This document shows, piece after piece, positions 1 through 28,619 of a DNA stretch of 64,000 nt. Numbering within the stretch: the stretch's first letter is position 1; each line of letters begins with the position of its first letter. Position numbers and translations under genes: made by a program. The stretch is taken from contig OY992836.1 of assembly GCA_963921425.1 (NCBI GenBank), positions 22,299,889 through 22,363,888 on the forward strand, written 5' to 3'. The notes below the pieces were generated by a model. That model saw only the letters and a list, made by a program, of their open reading frames with translations. It was not told where the DNA came from and searched no databases. This stretch comes from Dryas octopetala. Its lineage: Eukaryota; Streptophyta; Magnoliopsida; Rosales; Rosaceae.

Positions 1-1179
<1,179 letters not shown>

Positions 1180-3317
1180 TCTTGCACAGTTGCACTTGCA
1201 ATCTATCCTTAGTTTGCTAATCAATTTATTTGCTTCGTTCATCTAATGAAGACGACCCATGATCATCCTTCTTTATAAATATCTCTATATAAAAGAATTA
1301 GTGGGAAGGGCGTAGCTCATCCTCGAGCTTACCAGATATTTCTAGCTTCAATTTTCATTTTGAATGCATATAATATATTATATTTATGTCACTGGCCTAT
1401 GTTAAAGACACGTACGAGTCTAGTGATCCCAGTTTATAGATAGATCATAGATATAAGATATAAAGGAGACGCTGACGGTTTCCACCTATCTTTTGTCGAA
1501 CCTTCTTTCTACACCCAGATGCCACTTTAGTAGGTAAGTTTCTGTCAATATGTATACGTTGAATTTAGTGGAGATAATTAGCTGGCTGCAGTTGATAATT
1601 AATAACTAGATATAAAGTGAACAAGTGATTACGTACTGATGACAAATAACCATTTTCTTCGTTGTTTTATTCTTCCAAATTTGGAGGAATTTATAGTAGA
1701 GATATAAAGCTTAACTAGGAATATAGTCTAATTTCATAATCTGTCTAATTACGTAATCGAACTCCTAAAGACGAATTCATTCAAAATAACATAATCAAAG
1801 GACAATGAAGTAATTCCACAAGGACAAGTTGGGGAAACAACAAACTATTGATTATGATGAGGTGGGGAAACAAGGACAAGTTGCTTTCCAATGAAGCCTT
1901 ACATGCGCACCCGATTGCCAATCATGTACATCAAATTCTGCACACCCTCAGTGTGGCTTCCAGTGAATCATGCCACAGGCTGCAATGCGCCCTCGGAACC
2001 TCATGTTGAGCAGCACCGCAATAGCATTAGCATTTTAGTATTTTAGTTTTACTAATTAATTCTTACTATTTCTTACATACATTGTCCTAATTCGCTTCCC
2101 TCTTGCAATTTGCAATCAAAATATCCACTAAACATTCTCCATCATCTCATCTTGCTTTTTCTTTTCTTTTTTACCTTTTTTGGGAGCCGGGTTGCTGCAT
2201 TTGTCTTGCCTTTTCAATTATCAATGCTTTCTATCTTAGTGCATTCTTTATCTATGTGCCACACGGCCCTCACCCTTTTGTTATTTATAGCTGTTTATGA
2301 GATATTGGGACAAGAATGTCATCATGCTCCAATGTTTTACAAGGATTTTAATACAATATCTATCCCTTTAGAATGTAGTTTTGATTTAATCAATTAGGAA
2401 AGGAGGGAAAAAGAAAAAATGTAAAGCTTATATAAAGAAAGATCGTTTAATCGTATGTGACCTTCTTAATTATGTGTTACTTTTAGGAGATAATGGAATG
2501 AAACACCACTTGTATACCAACTTTGATCGAGTTTCATAATCTCGATGATCAATAATCGATCATCAGCTTCATCGATTAAAATCAAACAAGTCTAAGATTT
2601 AGATATTAAAAGGATAAGAATTGTCATTCATACAACAATATATACTAAACGGCTTAGCGCCTTAGTTAGAAATTAATTGAGGGTTGATTGTCAAGACAAC
2701 ATTAGGAAATCTGAATCCACCATTTTATCAGCTCATATCCTTACCATTGTTTCCTCCGTTACATTAATCATTTTGCTTTGGATTTTGGAGCTCCATTGAC
2801 TCAGGTTACGTATATACATTTTCCGTGTTGGTGACTCGGCCAGATTATATATGTATACATATGTTGATGATATTAATTGTGAGTAGTGAGTACTATCAAT
2901 TGTAAGCATGGAATTAAATTTCGAAAATATTTCATTTTCCTGTAAATATTGTATGATCCATCAGGAGGCGTAATCGCCAAGCAACACCAAATTTAGAGGG
3001 TCGTATGTTTCCTTTCTGGATTCTGGTATCCTCCGCATTCAAATTAAAAATTAAGAATATTAAGAAGATCCACAAAATTTACTCGAATTGGATATATATT
3101 ATCACGTAAACCAAACAAAACTTATTAAGAGGACACAGTTCTCGGTTCGTCAACACAGTAACGAGAAGAAGCTTAATTGCCACAAAGCTGTATGCATATC
3201 CGAGTTTCAGTACTTTAAAATATTTTATATGGTGCATTTACAAGTAGATAATACTAACATATAGCTAGAGCTAGAGGTTCAGAGGCATGCATGAAGCAGC
3301 ATGATCAGTTGGATCCA
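1180..3317. other. Intergenic spacer between genes A and B
   Basis: This AT-rich spacer has no supported gene apart from the exon 5 relic. From 2737 onward it belongs to the large duplicated block that reappears at 30547. Small open frames here lack any family resemblance. Confidence 0.6.
1893..2021 (-). pseudogene. Relic of a reductase exon 5
   Basis: About 130 bases are clearly similar to the first half of exon 5 of gene B (compare 3510-3640). They include the stretches coding for LLNMR, GRIA and the LMYMIG-type helix. Several short deletions break the frame, there is no flanking splice acceptor, and none of the other exons is found nearby. This is a dead fragment of an extra array member. 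Confidence 0.75.
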
Positions 3318-13475
<10,158 letters not shown>

Positions 13476-13554
13476 GAATGCTTGAGTAATGTATGTATTT
13501 TATAGTAATGAGTTTTAATGCTTGTTCTCTGCGAATGCTGGGTACAAAACGTTG

Positions 13555-13570
13555 TATTTATATTTTATAG
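13555..13570 (-). promoter_or_regulatory. Likely TATA box of gene D
   Basis: The minus strand reads CTATAAAATATAAATA about 80 bases upstream of the ATG. A second TATA-like string at 13496-13505 lies only 21 bases before the ATG, too close for a normal start site. Confidence 0.5.
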
Positions 13571-13710
13571 CCGTGGTGACTGGTGTCGCAATGAAGGGAC
13601 CTTACGTAACTGCTTACGATCCAGAACAAAAACCGTAAACAAATTTATATGTAAGGCGGCGGTCATATTCTGTTCTGGACCTCTGGTTTCGAACAAGAAC
13701 AAGTAAGTTA

Positions 13711-13905
13711 TTCTCATTAATAATATCTAGATATTTTCATCCATTATTTCTGACACTCTCAAACTCAACAGAGATTAGAGAGTACTTTTTAAGACAATAT
13801 TTGGGTTATTCTCATCAATAATATCTAGATATTTTCATCCATTATTGCTGACACTGTCAAACTCAACAGAGATTAGAGAGTACTTTTTAAGACAATATTT
13901 GGGTC
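13711..13905. repeat. 98-bp tandem duplication upstream of gene D
   Basis: The phrase beginning ttctcat(t/c)aataatatctag and running to tttgggt occurs at 13711 and again at 13809. The homologous segment at 29421 onward has it once, so this is a local duplication in copy D. Confidence 0.75.
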
Positions 13906-14294
13906 ACTCCTACACCTATGGAGTATTTCAAGGTCACCCGATTTTCATAAATTTCGATTTTGGTAATGTCGGTGCATGATCGGAACTGTTCATTTTTTAG
14001 ATAATCAATTAAAGATCATATCTATAAAAAATTAAATTAATTGAAAATCGTTTGATTATATAACTGTTGTCAATTAAGTAGAAAAAATTAATGGTTTTTA
14101 ATTAAAAAATAATTTTTTGACCAAACCATTGATTTTTTCTATTTAATCAACAATAATTATATAACCAAACAATTTTCGATTGAATTGATTTTTTGCAGAG
14201 ATGATCTATAATAGGTGATCTAAAAAGTGAACGATTCCGATCATGCACCGGCATTATCGAAATTACGATTTTGAAGGAAGGGGTGACCCAAATA
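13896..14294. mobile_element. Hairpin MITE, copy 1
   Basis: The ends are inverted copies (tatttgggtcac at the left, gtgacccaaata at the right), and most of the 399 bp folds back on itself. The cgatcat/gatcg arms, the ttttttagat arms and the tataactgttgtcaatta arms all pair with sequence on the opposite side. No coding capacity. A near-identical copy lies at 29508-29905. Confidence 0.75.
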
Positions 14295-14310
14295 GTGTCC
14301 TTTTTCCCTA

Positions 14311-14349
14311 GTAATTGTGCCCGTGCGCGATGCCGCGGGTGGTAAAAGT
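14311..14349 (-). mobile_element. Possible Helitron 3' end
   Basis: Read on the minus strand, a GC-rich hairpin (CCCGCGG...CGCACGGG) is followed about 10 bases later by CTAG, the arrangement of Helitron 3' termini. The base after CTAG is G rather than the usual host T, and I could not find a matching TC start, so this is tentative. The same end occurs at about 29924-29950. Confidence 0.35.
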
Positions 14350-17300
14350 CCTTGAAATGTGGAGAAGACTCATAAAATTTTAATGGAAAGCTTATAGAAT
14401 TTTAATGAAAAGATGAAACTTTTATATACATGTGAAAATTTAAACATGTTTACAAAGATTGATATCAATGTTTGTTTACCAAGCATAAGTTACAAAATGT
14501 GGATTAATGGTATGCTTTATATGCTATTTGTTATGTTAAGATATTTGTCATATCTTAAAAAACCAAACAGCATTCAAAAAAATATTACAATACTTGGTGA
14601 TACAATTATATGTCACATTATAAACAAAAGATAAGTAGTATTAATCTTCACTGTTGGTGGGTTTCTGATCTGCTTTTGTGTCTTCTCCATGGGCTTCTCT
14701 TCTTTTTTGCTGTATCCTGCAGGGAGGTTGTCCTTTCACTTATTGTCTTGCACTAAATTTTTAAGAAAAAAAACCATAGCAAATTAAATTCACATGTTAA
14801 ACATGAAGAAAAGAAACCATAGCAAACCAACACCATCTCCCAATGAGAAAAACAGGGTCATAAACCAAATGAAATCAACTACGCAAATCTTAAATTGCTA
14901 AAATGACGAAAAAGGCTATTTGACCATTAGTTTATTAAATTGACTTGCTCCAGGTCTTTTTTTTTTAAAGTGAGGATTGTCAGGGTATATAGATTTCAAA
15001 GCAGATCATAAAGCTATAGCATATATGTATAATTGGGCACAACTGGAAAACAAAACCCAATAAAAAGTGAACAACATAAATTGGGATTTCTTATACCTAC
15101 TTGAGCATTTTTCTCTTTCAGTTCTATCACTGTGTACTCTGGTAATGAAAATTTTTTGTTCGGGATCATTTCACCTTGCATTAATTGTCTGTCTTCATTC
15201 ATCCTAATCTAGCAAGTTTAAAAAAAAAAAAAAATGATTCACTAATTGGCACTCACCAACAAACCATATAAAAGACTACGAATTAGAAGAAGTGACCATA
15301 CAACTAATGAGGGACTCGATCAACTCACAAATATATATTAAGTCAAACATATATATAAATTTGCCCAAAAACATTGTCACATTTGATAAGCTAGCCAGGC
15401 ATCACTCAAGAAAATAACATTAATTGCAACCATGTCATCCATATTGAGTTTGAAACTGGTATTAGCATATATATAATTTTTTTTTGGGCATGTAGATTGT
15501 TTCTTTTTACAATTAATCAATCTAAAAACTGATAAAGTCATTCACATGAATTAAAAACTCTTCACATCATTTGAGTTTTAAAGAATGTTATATCTGAGAT
15601 TTTGAGATCATTTTCCATTCTCTTTAATTGGTAAGCAACTCCACATTCTAGAATTTGTCAAAAAGTAAGTACTACAAAAATTACGATAGACATATGCGTG
15701 TAGCTCAAATGAAAGACAGTTTATGAGTGCTTAGCTTAATACGGATGAACTTGGGTATTGTTTTTAGGTATTAAATCAAGCATATATATAGATTTAACCT
15801 TAATAAAAATGACTGCCATATTTGCCAACACAAAGGGAAAGAATCAGCACACTTAAATTAACATGCACTAAATGGAGGAAAATAAATAACAAACCCACAC
15901 CAAAAAACCAGTCCAGAAGCTGAACCACCTTGTAGATGAACGCAGACAACAAATGAAACCAAACCCAGGAAAAACACAAACGCAGCACCGCAGAGAACCA
16001 AGCAAACCAAACCCAGGATAAGCAAACTGAACCCAGGAAAAACACAAATGAAGCAAACACAACAAAGGTCCAATGTGGGATTAGCCATCTAATATAAGTA
16101 ATTAAGTATTATAGTATACAAAGTTTCAAATAATATATTAACCATCCTGTATATATTCAAAAATATATTTCTCTTAGGGTAGAAACTTTTACTTCAACAG
16201 TGAATGAAACTACAAATTGCATAAAGACATTATTCATTCTTAATAGTGAGAATTCCCATTTTAATGCAAGTTTAGGGAAATAATTTTTCAAACTCATGCA
16301 TTGTTTTCTATCCAGCAATATACCTCAGTTTTGCCTTTTTGGAAGCTGGTTTATTCTTCAAGGCAATCAATGGCAGCTCCTAAAGTAGTCCTGAAGAACT
16401 CTAGTGGGAGAGAAAGTATCAACCTTCTCCTTCTCCGGCCTTCATGTTTGAAAGATCACAAATCTACGAAAGACCAAAACTTTTTCAGCATGGTCATGCT
16501 AGAAATTCAAACAAACAAACAACAACAAAATTATAAATAAGTGAAAGGGTGGAATGCTATTCATTACATGCCTTGTGCAAAACACAAATGAAGCTAACAG
16601 AGCCTTCAGTTTCTTGACATTTTCTAGTCCATAAATAGGAGAGTAAGCCAAAACATGAACAAAAAGAGAGGATTGCAAGCAACCCCATAAGAAAAACAAC
16701 TCAAAATTAGAGGAAAATTTAGAAACATTGAGATGTGAAGGGTTGAGAAAAATGGAAAAGGCAATGGCAAAAAATAAAGAGAGTGAATGACCAAAACGGG
16801 CCCAACTTATCCCACAAATTATAATGCAAAACAACTGAAATAAAAAAATAGAGGGGCAAAAAAGTCTTTTCAGTGAATATAAGCACTGTTCCTAAGCTAC
16901 AGTAACACCTTTGTTCAGTTTTAGTATATAGGTAATTTTGTTACTTTGGTTGCGGTTGCCTAGTAAATTAGTACAATCAATCCAACATATATATGGTGTT
17001 CAAAGTCAAATATTCATGTGAATGTGATCGATGTATTGAGCTCGTGATACAAATCAAAATCATTTCGATCATCTGGCGCGCAAATCTATTTTGTGAACGT
17101 TCTTCATTCTTTCTTACTTGTTATTAATTGGTTATTTGGCACCTTTTGACTTTTTTATGTCTCAGTCATTTCTGGACCAGTCACAAAATTGATAGTCATC
17201 TTCATATTATATTTAGGTACCATTGGCCCATTACATACAACTCCCAAATACAAGACACAAATGGATGGATGGCTACCTAGCTAACTAGCTTGTGCATATA

Positions 17301-18925
17301 TATAGTGGTGCTCACATATAATGTACGTAATCAATGACTGCATGTATGCATATATATATCTACATATTATTATGTCATTTTAATTAATTAAGCACATAAA
17401 CTTTTCATGATTAAGCTATATGTCCCTTGTCAATGTTGAATATCTATCCAAATCAAATTAAGCATGTACGTAAATATGCACCCAAATACAAAATAAACCA
17501 TCACTCTCTTGTTAATGTACACATTACAGGCATCATTTTCTATCATGGACAATTCGACATTGACACCGCTACCACTAACATTGCCACGACCACATCACGA
17601 CACTACTACTAGTCCTACTAGTCGTCTACTACTATATTTAGTCTATTACTATTGGATTGAATAATATATATTGCTATCTTTCTTGTTTCTACTAATATAT
17701 CAAGTTACAAACTTACAATTGGATTGAAATGAGCAGAGTCTCTTTCTCTCAGATGGCCAATTCTGACTTCCCAATTAATTATTATCAAATTAAAACTCTC
17801 TTTCATTCTTCCTTGTCAAACTTAAGCAGTGACGACACCGTTTAACGTTGGCTGTTGGGTATAGTATAATCACCACTCATGACTCACCGATGACCACATG
17901 CAGGGGCGGATCCAGGGTGGGGTTAATTGACTACATCAACGTAGAAATGATGGGCTTGAGGAAAATTTTTGACCCCATGAAACTTGGGTCTTGGTGGCAG
18001 TTGCAGGGGCAAGGTTGCATGCAAAATGTTTGTATTTATGTCTGAAAGAGAAAAGAAGACTAGAGAAAGGAGAAAGAAATTGTGACTCACGTGATATGTA
18101 TATGAATTTTTTTTTATTTTTAAAATTCTTTACTTGTCAAAATGATGTCGTTTTGGCAAGTTAATTTAAAAAAAAAATTGAGTCAGAAAGAGACTCATAA
18201 TGCAGAAACGAAGCCTAAATTCTAAAAGCGACGTCCCTTGCTTGCTCGCAACATTCAAACCTAGAATAAATATTTGTAAGTTTTTTAATTTTGATCCCAT
18301 AATAATTGACTCATGTATCTACCACTTACCGCATGCGCCAACTTCCTTCCTTTTTCATCTCATCTCTAGTTTTTGGAATTTATATATGTATGTATATATT
18401 ATGTTATAAATGGTCCCTTTGGATCAAGAGCCAAGACGTGCCTTCATCCTCCTTACTTTTTTCAAACAGCAGCTATATATCTAGCTAGCTGTATTTTGTT
18501 CTTATTTATTGAGACGATGTTGAACGAGTTAAAAAAATTAATTCATAATTTTTATTAAATATTTATTAAAACTTAAAAATTTAAAAATAAATAATTGGAT
18601 CGGTCTAGCCTTATACAAATTCAGAATGATCCATTATGAATCGAGTTATGATTGGACCAGACTTAAAATTTAATATAATTGAGTTGGACCGGCATGAACA
18701 CGACATGAAGTAAGAATATTATTTTAAATGATTCGGGTTAGGCCGATCTGAACATTAAACACCTCTATACGCATGTACACACAAAGAGCATGATTTAAAC
18801 TTGATATTAACTTGGTAGTACACATAATGAACTCATATGCAATAGTACTGAGTAGTGATCGAGTATTCATCAGTACGTTATTAAATAGAAGCAGTAGTGA
18901 CAGTGGATGAGGTGAACATAAGAAA

Positions 18926-23529
<4,604 letters not shown>

Positions 23530-23863
23530 TGTTGAACATTGATGCAATGGTAAACAGAGAAAGGAAAGGGTAGAGAGAAGAGAGGAAGGAGGGAGCACAA
23601 AATATGCGTGATGCTCAGTATGAGCCAGCCACTAACAATTTCATTATATCAAATCATGTCCATGTAAGGACAAGAAAACGGTTACAAAACAAATGAGGTG
23701 GAGTGACTGTGATCACATCATCACCACTCATGCATCTGTCCTATAAGGCAGTGCCAATTGTCAGAAAATTAATACAAACCATTTGTAACTAATTAACTAA
23801 CTTAATCTTGTATTAAAGCAGCTACTTAAGACTGGAATTCAATTAGAATCCTTAATTTCAACA
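23530..23863 (-). repeat. Copia 3' LTR
   Basis: 334 bp, TG...CA on the minus strand, preceded in the element's direction by the purine run AGAAGGGAG (23864-23872), the plus-strand primer. Confidence 0.9.
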
Positions 23864-24048
23864 CTCCCTTCTAAGGTTTTAATTGAATTCACTCCAAGCA
23901 TACTTCTCAACAAACAGAACCTTTCCTTTGCTAAAGCCTTGGTGAATATATCTGCAATTTGATCTTCACTTTTGCAGTATAGAAGATCAATCTCCCCTTC
24001 CTGCATTGCCTCTCTGATAAAATGAAACTTCCTTTTAATGTGCTTTGA

Positions 24049-27000
24049 TCATTGATGAAACACAGGGTTCCTTGTCATTGCAATAGCAGAGGTGTTATCA
24101 CACATTATAGTGGTTGGATCCACTTGTTCTTCACCAAAGTCTTGTAAAACAAACCTCAACCAGATAGCTTGAGTAGTGGCTTCTGCTGCACTCATGTACT
24201 CGGCTTCTGCAGTGGATAATGCTACACTTTGTTGCTTTACAGATGCCCAAGAGAAAACACCACTGCCAAAAGAGAATGCATAACCAGAGATTGATTTCAT
24301 GTCATCTTCATCACCACTCCAATCACTATCACAGTAGCCAATTAGAAGTGCTGATTCCCCTTTTCTGTATAGAATTCCATGGTCAATTGTACCACTGATG
24401 TACCTCAGTACCCTTTTGGCAGTTCCAAGATGCTTGGAGGTTGGACAATGCATAAACCTAGCCAGCAAACTAGAAGCAAACATTATGTCTGGTCTAGTTG
24501 CTGTTAGGTAAAGCAAACTGCCAATTATTTTCCTATATAACCCTTCATCTGCAGCCTTGCTTCCATCTTCTTTTCGTAGCTTATTTGTGGTGGCTAGTGG
24601 GATTGAAACAGGCTTGCAATTTTTTAAACCAAATTTCTCCAACAGACTTGAGGCATATTTTTGTTGATGAATGAATATACATCCTTCCTTTTGAACAACA
24701 CCAATGCCAAGAAAGTGATGTAATAATCCCAAATCTGTCATTTCATATCTTCTCATCATTTCTTGTTTGAATTCCTCCATCATTTCCTTATCACTCCCTG
24801 TGTATACAATATCATCCACATAGATGGATACAATGAGTGTGCCTTTTCCCATTTTGTGCCTCACATACAGAGTTGCTTCATTTGAGCTCTTTTCAAAACC
24901 ACACTGCAGCAGAAATGAATCAATGTTGCTATACCAAGCTCTTGGAGCTTGTTTAAGTCCATAGAGAGCCTTTTTTAATTTGTACACCTTGTCTTCAGCA
25001 TTTGGAACCACAAATCCCTCAGGCTGTTCAACATAAACTTCTTCCTCTAATACTCCATTGAGAAAAGCTGATTTCACATCTAGTTGATATAGCTTCCATC
25101 CTTTCTGAGCTGCAAGTGCAATTAAAGTTCTGATTGTATCCAATCTAGCTACTGGTGCAAAGGTCTCATTGAAATCCACTCCTGGCTTTTGAGTGTACCC
25201 CTTTGCAACCAGTCTAGCTTTGTGTTTCTGTATTGAGCCATCGAGATTAAGCTTTGTTTTAAAAATCCATTTCACTGCTACAATAGGCTTATCTCCTGGT
25301 CTACACACAAGTTCCCAGGTATGATTTTTCTCTATCATATTGATCTCTTCTTCCATAGCCTTTTGCCATGCTTGATCTTTTGCAGCATCAAAGTAGCTTT
25401 CAGGTTCAATGACACTAAGTTTGCAATGAGCAAATACTTCATTCAGGTTCTTCCATTTTAAAGGAGTAGTGTCATAAGTTTCAGTCAGCACAATCTCATT
25501 TCTTGAGTTGACTTCAGGTGTATCTGACCTCAAGGAATTTTCAGCAGCAGAAGAATCATTGTTTGGGAATTCCTCCACACTGTGTTGAGTTTGGTTAGGC
25601 AATTCTGAGCTTGCAGACATATCATCTTCAATTTCCCCATCTGTCCAGGGCACAGTAGCATATATAATCTCTTCCTTTTCCCAATTCCACAAAGCTGACT
25701 CATCAAACACAACACTTCTAGAGACAATAACCCTGGCTGTTCTTAGATCATACACTCTATATCCTTTCTCCCTGATGCCATAGCCTACAAACACTCCCTT
25801 CTGACCTGATTCATCCAACTTATGCCTTCGTTGAGATGGAATATGAGTGTAACAAATGGAACCAAAGATTCTCAAATGTTTGACTCCAGGTTTCCTTCCA
25901 CTGAATTCCTCAAATGGAGTCACATTTTTCAAAGCTCTAGTGGGACATCTATTGAGTAAATAGACTGCAGTATTGACTGCTTCTCCCCAAAAATGCTTAG
26001 GCATTTGTTTTTCATGTAGCATTGCCTTAGCCATCTCTACAATAGTTCTATTCTTCCTCTCTGCAGTGCCATTTTGCTGAGGTGAGTATGAGACTGTTAA
26101 TTGTCTTTCAATTCCAAATTTTTCACAGAATTGATCAAATTCCTAAGAGGTATATTCTCCACCTCTATCACTTCTCAATTTCTTGATCATGAATCCACTT
26201 TGCAGTTCCACCATTGACTTGAATTTCTTGAATACATTTAGCACTTCAGATTTGCATCTCAGAAAATAGACCCAGCACATCCTGGATTTATCATTAATAA
26301 ATGTGAGAAAATATCTATTCCCACCAATAGTTTCTGTCATTGGTCCACAGACATCTGTGTGTACCAATTCAAGTAGGTTAGATGCCCTCTTAACCTTCCC
26401 TTTGTCAAAGGCTTCTCTGTGAGACTTGCTTACTGCACATCCTTCACACACATGATCCTTTCCAGCAATCTGAGGTAGTCCATACACCATATCCTTATCC
26501 TGCAGTTGTAACAAGCTGTCAAAGTTTAAATGGCCATATCTCTTATGCCATTTCCAGGAGGAATCAATGACAGTGGCTTTGTTTGCCATTTCAGAGCCAA
26601 TGTCCTCGAGAGCAAGGGGAAAACACATGTTCCCTTTCATCTGCACACTCACAACTAGACTTTTAAAATCTTTATCTCCATAAATATTTGCAGAAAAATC
26701 TCCAAAGATCAACCAATAGCCATGCTCGACCATTTGTCCAACACTTAACAAGTTCTCATCTAATCCAGGTACAACCATTACTTCAGTAATGTATCTTGTG
26801 CCATTCTTGGTTTTAACAGGTAGTGTGCCTTTGCCAATTGACTCAACAAGATCTCCTGTCCCCATTTTAACCTTGCATCTCACACTTCGATCAATGTCCA
26901 CAAGTAGAGACTCACACCCTGTCATATGGTTACTACAATCACTGTCCAGGTACCACACATCTTTACAATTTTCCACAGATGCTTTATGACATGCATAAAA

Positions 27001-28014
27001 CATAGTGGCAGTCCCTTGTACCTGATTAGCATAGTTGACAACCTGTCCCCTTTTACTTGGTTGATGGCAGTCCTTCATCATGTGCCCAAATTTCTCACAG
27101 TTGTGACATTTGATTTTCCCTTTGAACCAACATTCCCCAAAATGAAGCTTATCACAGATTCTACATTTGGTCTTCCCTGCATCTGCTCCAACTCCCTTCA
27201 CATTTGCAGTTGGCTTATTTTCCCACTTCTTGGGTTTACCCTTCCAGGCACCTTTCTTTCCTCCACTGTGATTGTAAGGTTTGTTTTGAGGGTTTTGAGA
27301 GTTTGATGAAACACTCATGCTGGCCAGAGCCTTCTCAGCATAGCCTGAATCTTCCTCATGCCTATCCAGTCTGAGTTCATAGCTCTTAAGTGACCCTACA
27401 ACCTCATGTACTGAAACTGTATTTAAATCAACAGTTCTCTCAATAATCACACACATGGGATCATATAGCTTTGTTAAACTAATCAAAATTTTATGTACCA
27501 TTCGTTGGTGAGGAAGAGTTTCACCAAACTTTTCCATTTGATTGGTTAAGTCAAAGAATCGAGTAAAGTATGAGGAAAAAGTTTCATTTTCCCTCATCCT
27601 CATATATTCAAATTCTCTACGCAATCCTTGGAGCTTCACTGACCTGGTTTGTTCATCTCCATGGTACTCATCTCTAAGTAAGTCTCATGCTCCTTTAGCA
27701 GTTTCTTGATTAACAATTCGAGGGAAGATCTCCCTTGAAACAGCACCTTGAATGATTCCTAAGGCCTTTGCATCCTTCATCTGTTGCTCTTCAAGGTAAG
27801 AATCTACTTCCTCGTCGTCATCCACACTGAGTGCTTCTCCATCCTTCTTAACTTTCTCTTTCTTCTTCTTTGATTCTGGAATGCAAATTCCCTTTTCCAC
27901 AAGCTTCCAGATCCCATAGGACTTGAAGATTGTAATCATTCTGACTCTCCAGAATTCATACTCTGTTCCATCAAAGATGGGAGCTCGTAGCTCACCATTT
28001 CCATATCCAACCAT
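24049..28014 (-). pseudogene. Copia gag-pol polyprotein, interrupted by three in-frame stops
   Basis: A single frame runs from the ATG at 28014 to beyond 24049 with no frameshift. It is broken by stops at 27685-27687 (in gag), 26143-26145 (in integrase) and 24049-24051 (near the RNase H end); the frame continues to about 23845 after the last. Domains seen: gag; a CCHC knuckle (CHNCEKFGHMMKDC); protease, whose usual DSG reads DSD; integrase with the zinc-binding HH-CC and the SDRGGEYTS motif; reverse transcriptase with SAFLNG and YVDD; RNase H with AEAEYM. The stops and the altered protease mean the element cannot make its own proteins. Confidence 0.92.
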
Positions 28015-28098
28015 AGCAGCTGAATGTTGAGATTTCTCGTTGGATTTCTCACTCGCCCTTCACAGAACCAACGCCCCAGCTCGATGATCGAAACTAGT

Positions 28099-28110
28099 GC
28101 TCTGATACCA
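28099..28110 (-). other. Primer-binding site of the full-length copia element
   Basis: The minus strand reads TGGTATCAGAGC directly after the 5' LTR, the usual copia site complementary to initiator methionine tRNA. Confidence 0.85.
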
Positions 28111-28444
28111 TGTTGAACATTGATGCAATGGTAAACAGAGAAAGGAAAGGGTAGAGAGAAGAGAGGAAGGAGGGAGCACAAAATATGCGTGATGCTCAGT
28201 ATGAGCCAGCCACTAACAATTTCATTATATCAAATCATGTCCATGTAAGGACAAGAAAACGGTTACAAAACAAATGAGGTGGAGTGACTGTGATCACATC
28301 ATCACCACTCATGCATCTGTCCAATAAGGCAGTGCCAACTGTCAGAAAATTAATACAAACCATTTGTAACTAATTAACTAACTTAATCTTGTATTAAAGC
28401 AGCTACTTAAGACTGGAATTCAATTAGAATCCTTAATTCCAACA
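28111..28444 (-). repeat. Copia LTR, middle copy
   Basis: 334 bp. It serves as 5' LTR for the full element and as 3' LTR for the deleted element to its right, with purine run AGAAGGAAG at 28445-28453. Confidence 0.88.
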
Positions 28445-28619
28445 CTTCCTTCTAAGGTCTTAATTCATACTCTGTTCCATCAAAGATGGGAGCTCGTAGC
28501 TCACCATTCCCAGATCCAGCCATAGCAGCTGAATGTTGAGATTTCTCGTTGGATTTCTCACTCGCCCTTCACAGAACCAACGCCCCAGCTCGATGATCGA
28601 AACTAGTGCTCTGATACCA
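28445..28619 (-). mobile_element. Internally deleted copia remnant
   Basis: Only 175 bp lie between the middle and right LTRs: the purine tract, a few bases of 3' internal sequence, the first codons of gag (MAGSGNGEL), leader and primer-binding site (28608-28619). The joint reads ggtcttaattcatac and matches a deletion between two aatt copies, corresponding to about 23885 and 27957 of the full element. Confidence 0.85.

Larger units (their letters stand above)
13476..18925. other. Long intergenic stretch between D and E
   Basis: The part from 13528 to about 14930 is a promoter-side segment that recurs at 29240-30540. Short open frames on the minus strand near 15014-15202 and 14640-14760 look peptide-like but match nothing I recognise. 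The region 15890-16080 holds repeated phrases such as aacccaggaaaaacacaaa. Near 17902 the phrase caggggcggatccaggg resembles a hAT-type terminus without a visible partner. Nothing else here supports a gene. Confidence 0.5.

Noticed and set aside
15014..15202. Peptide MNEDRQLMQGEMIPNKKF that might belong to a Helitron replication-type protein
   Set aside because: Too short and not matched by any motif I can name; kept only as a remark in the intergenic entry.
15800..16088. Hydrophobic open frames on the minus strand rich in F, L and W
   Set aside because: They come from repeated aacccaggaaaaacac phrases and appear in three frames at once; no gene structure around them.
17902..17925. hAT-like terminal phrase caggggcggatccaggg
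   Set aside because: I could not find the inverted partner or an 8-bp target duplication nearby.
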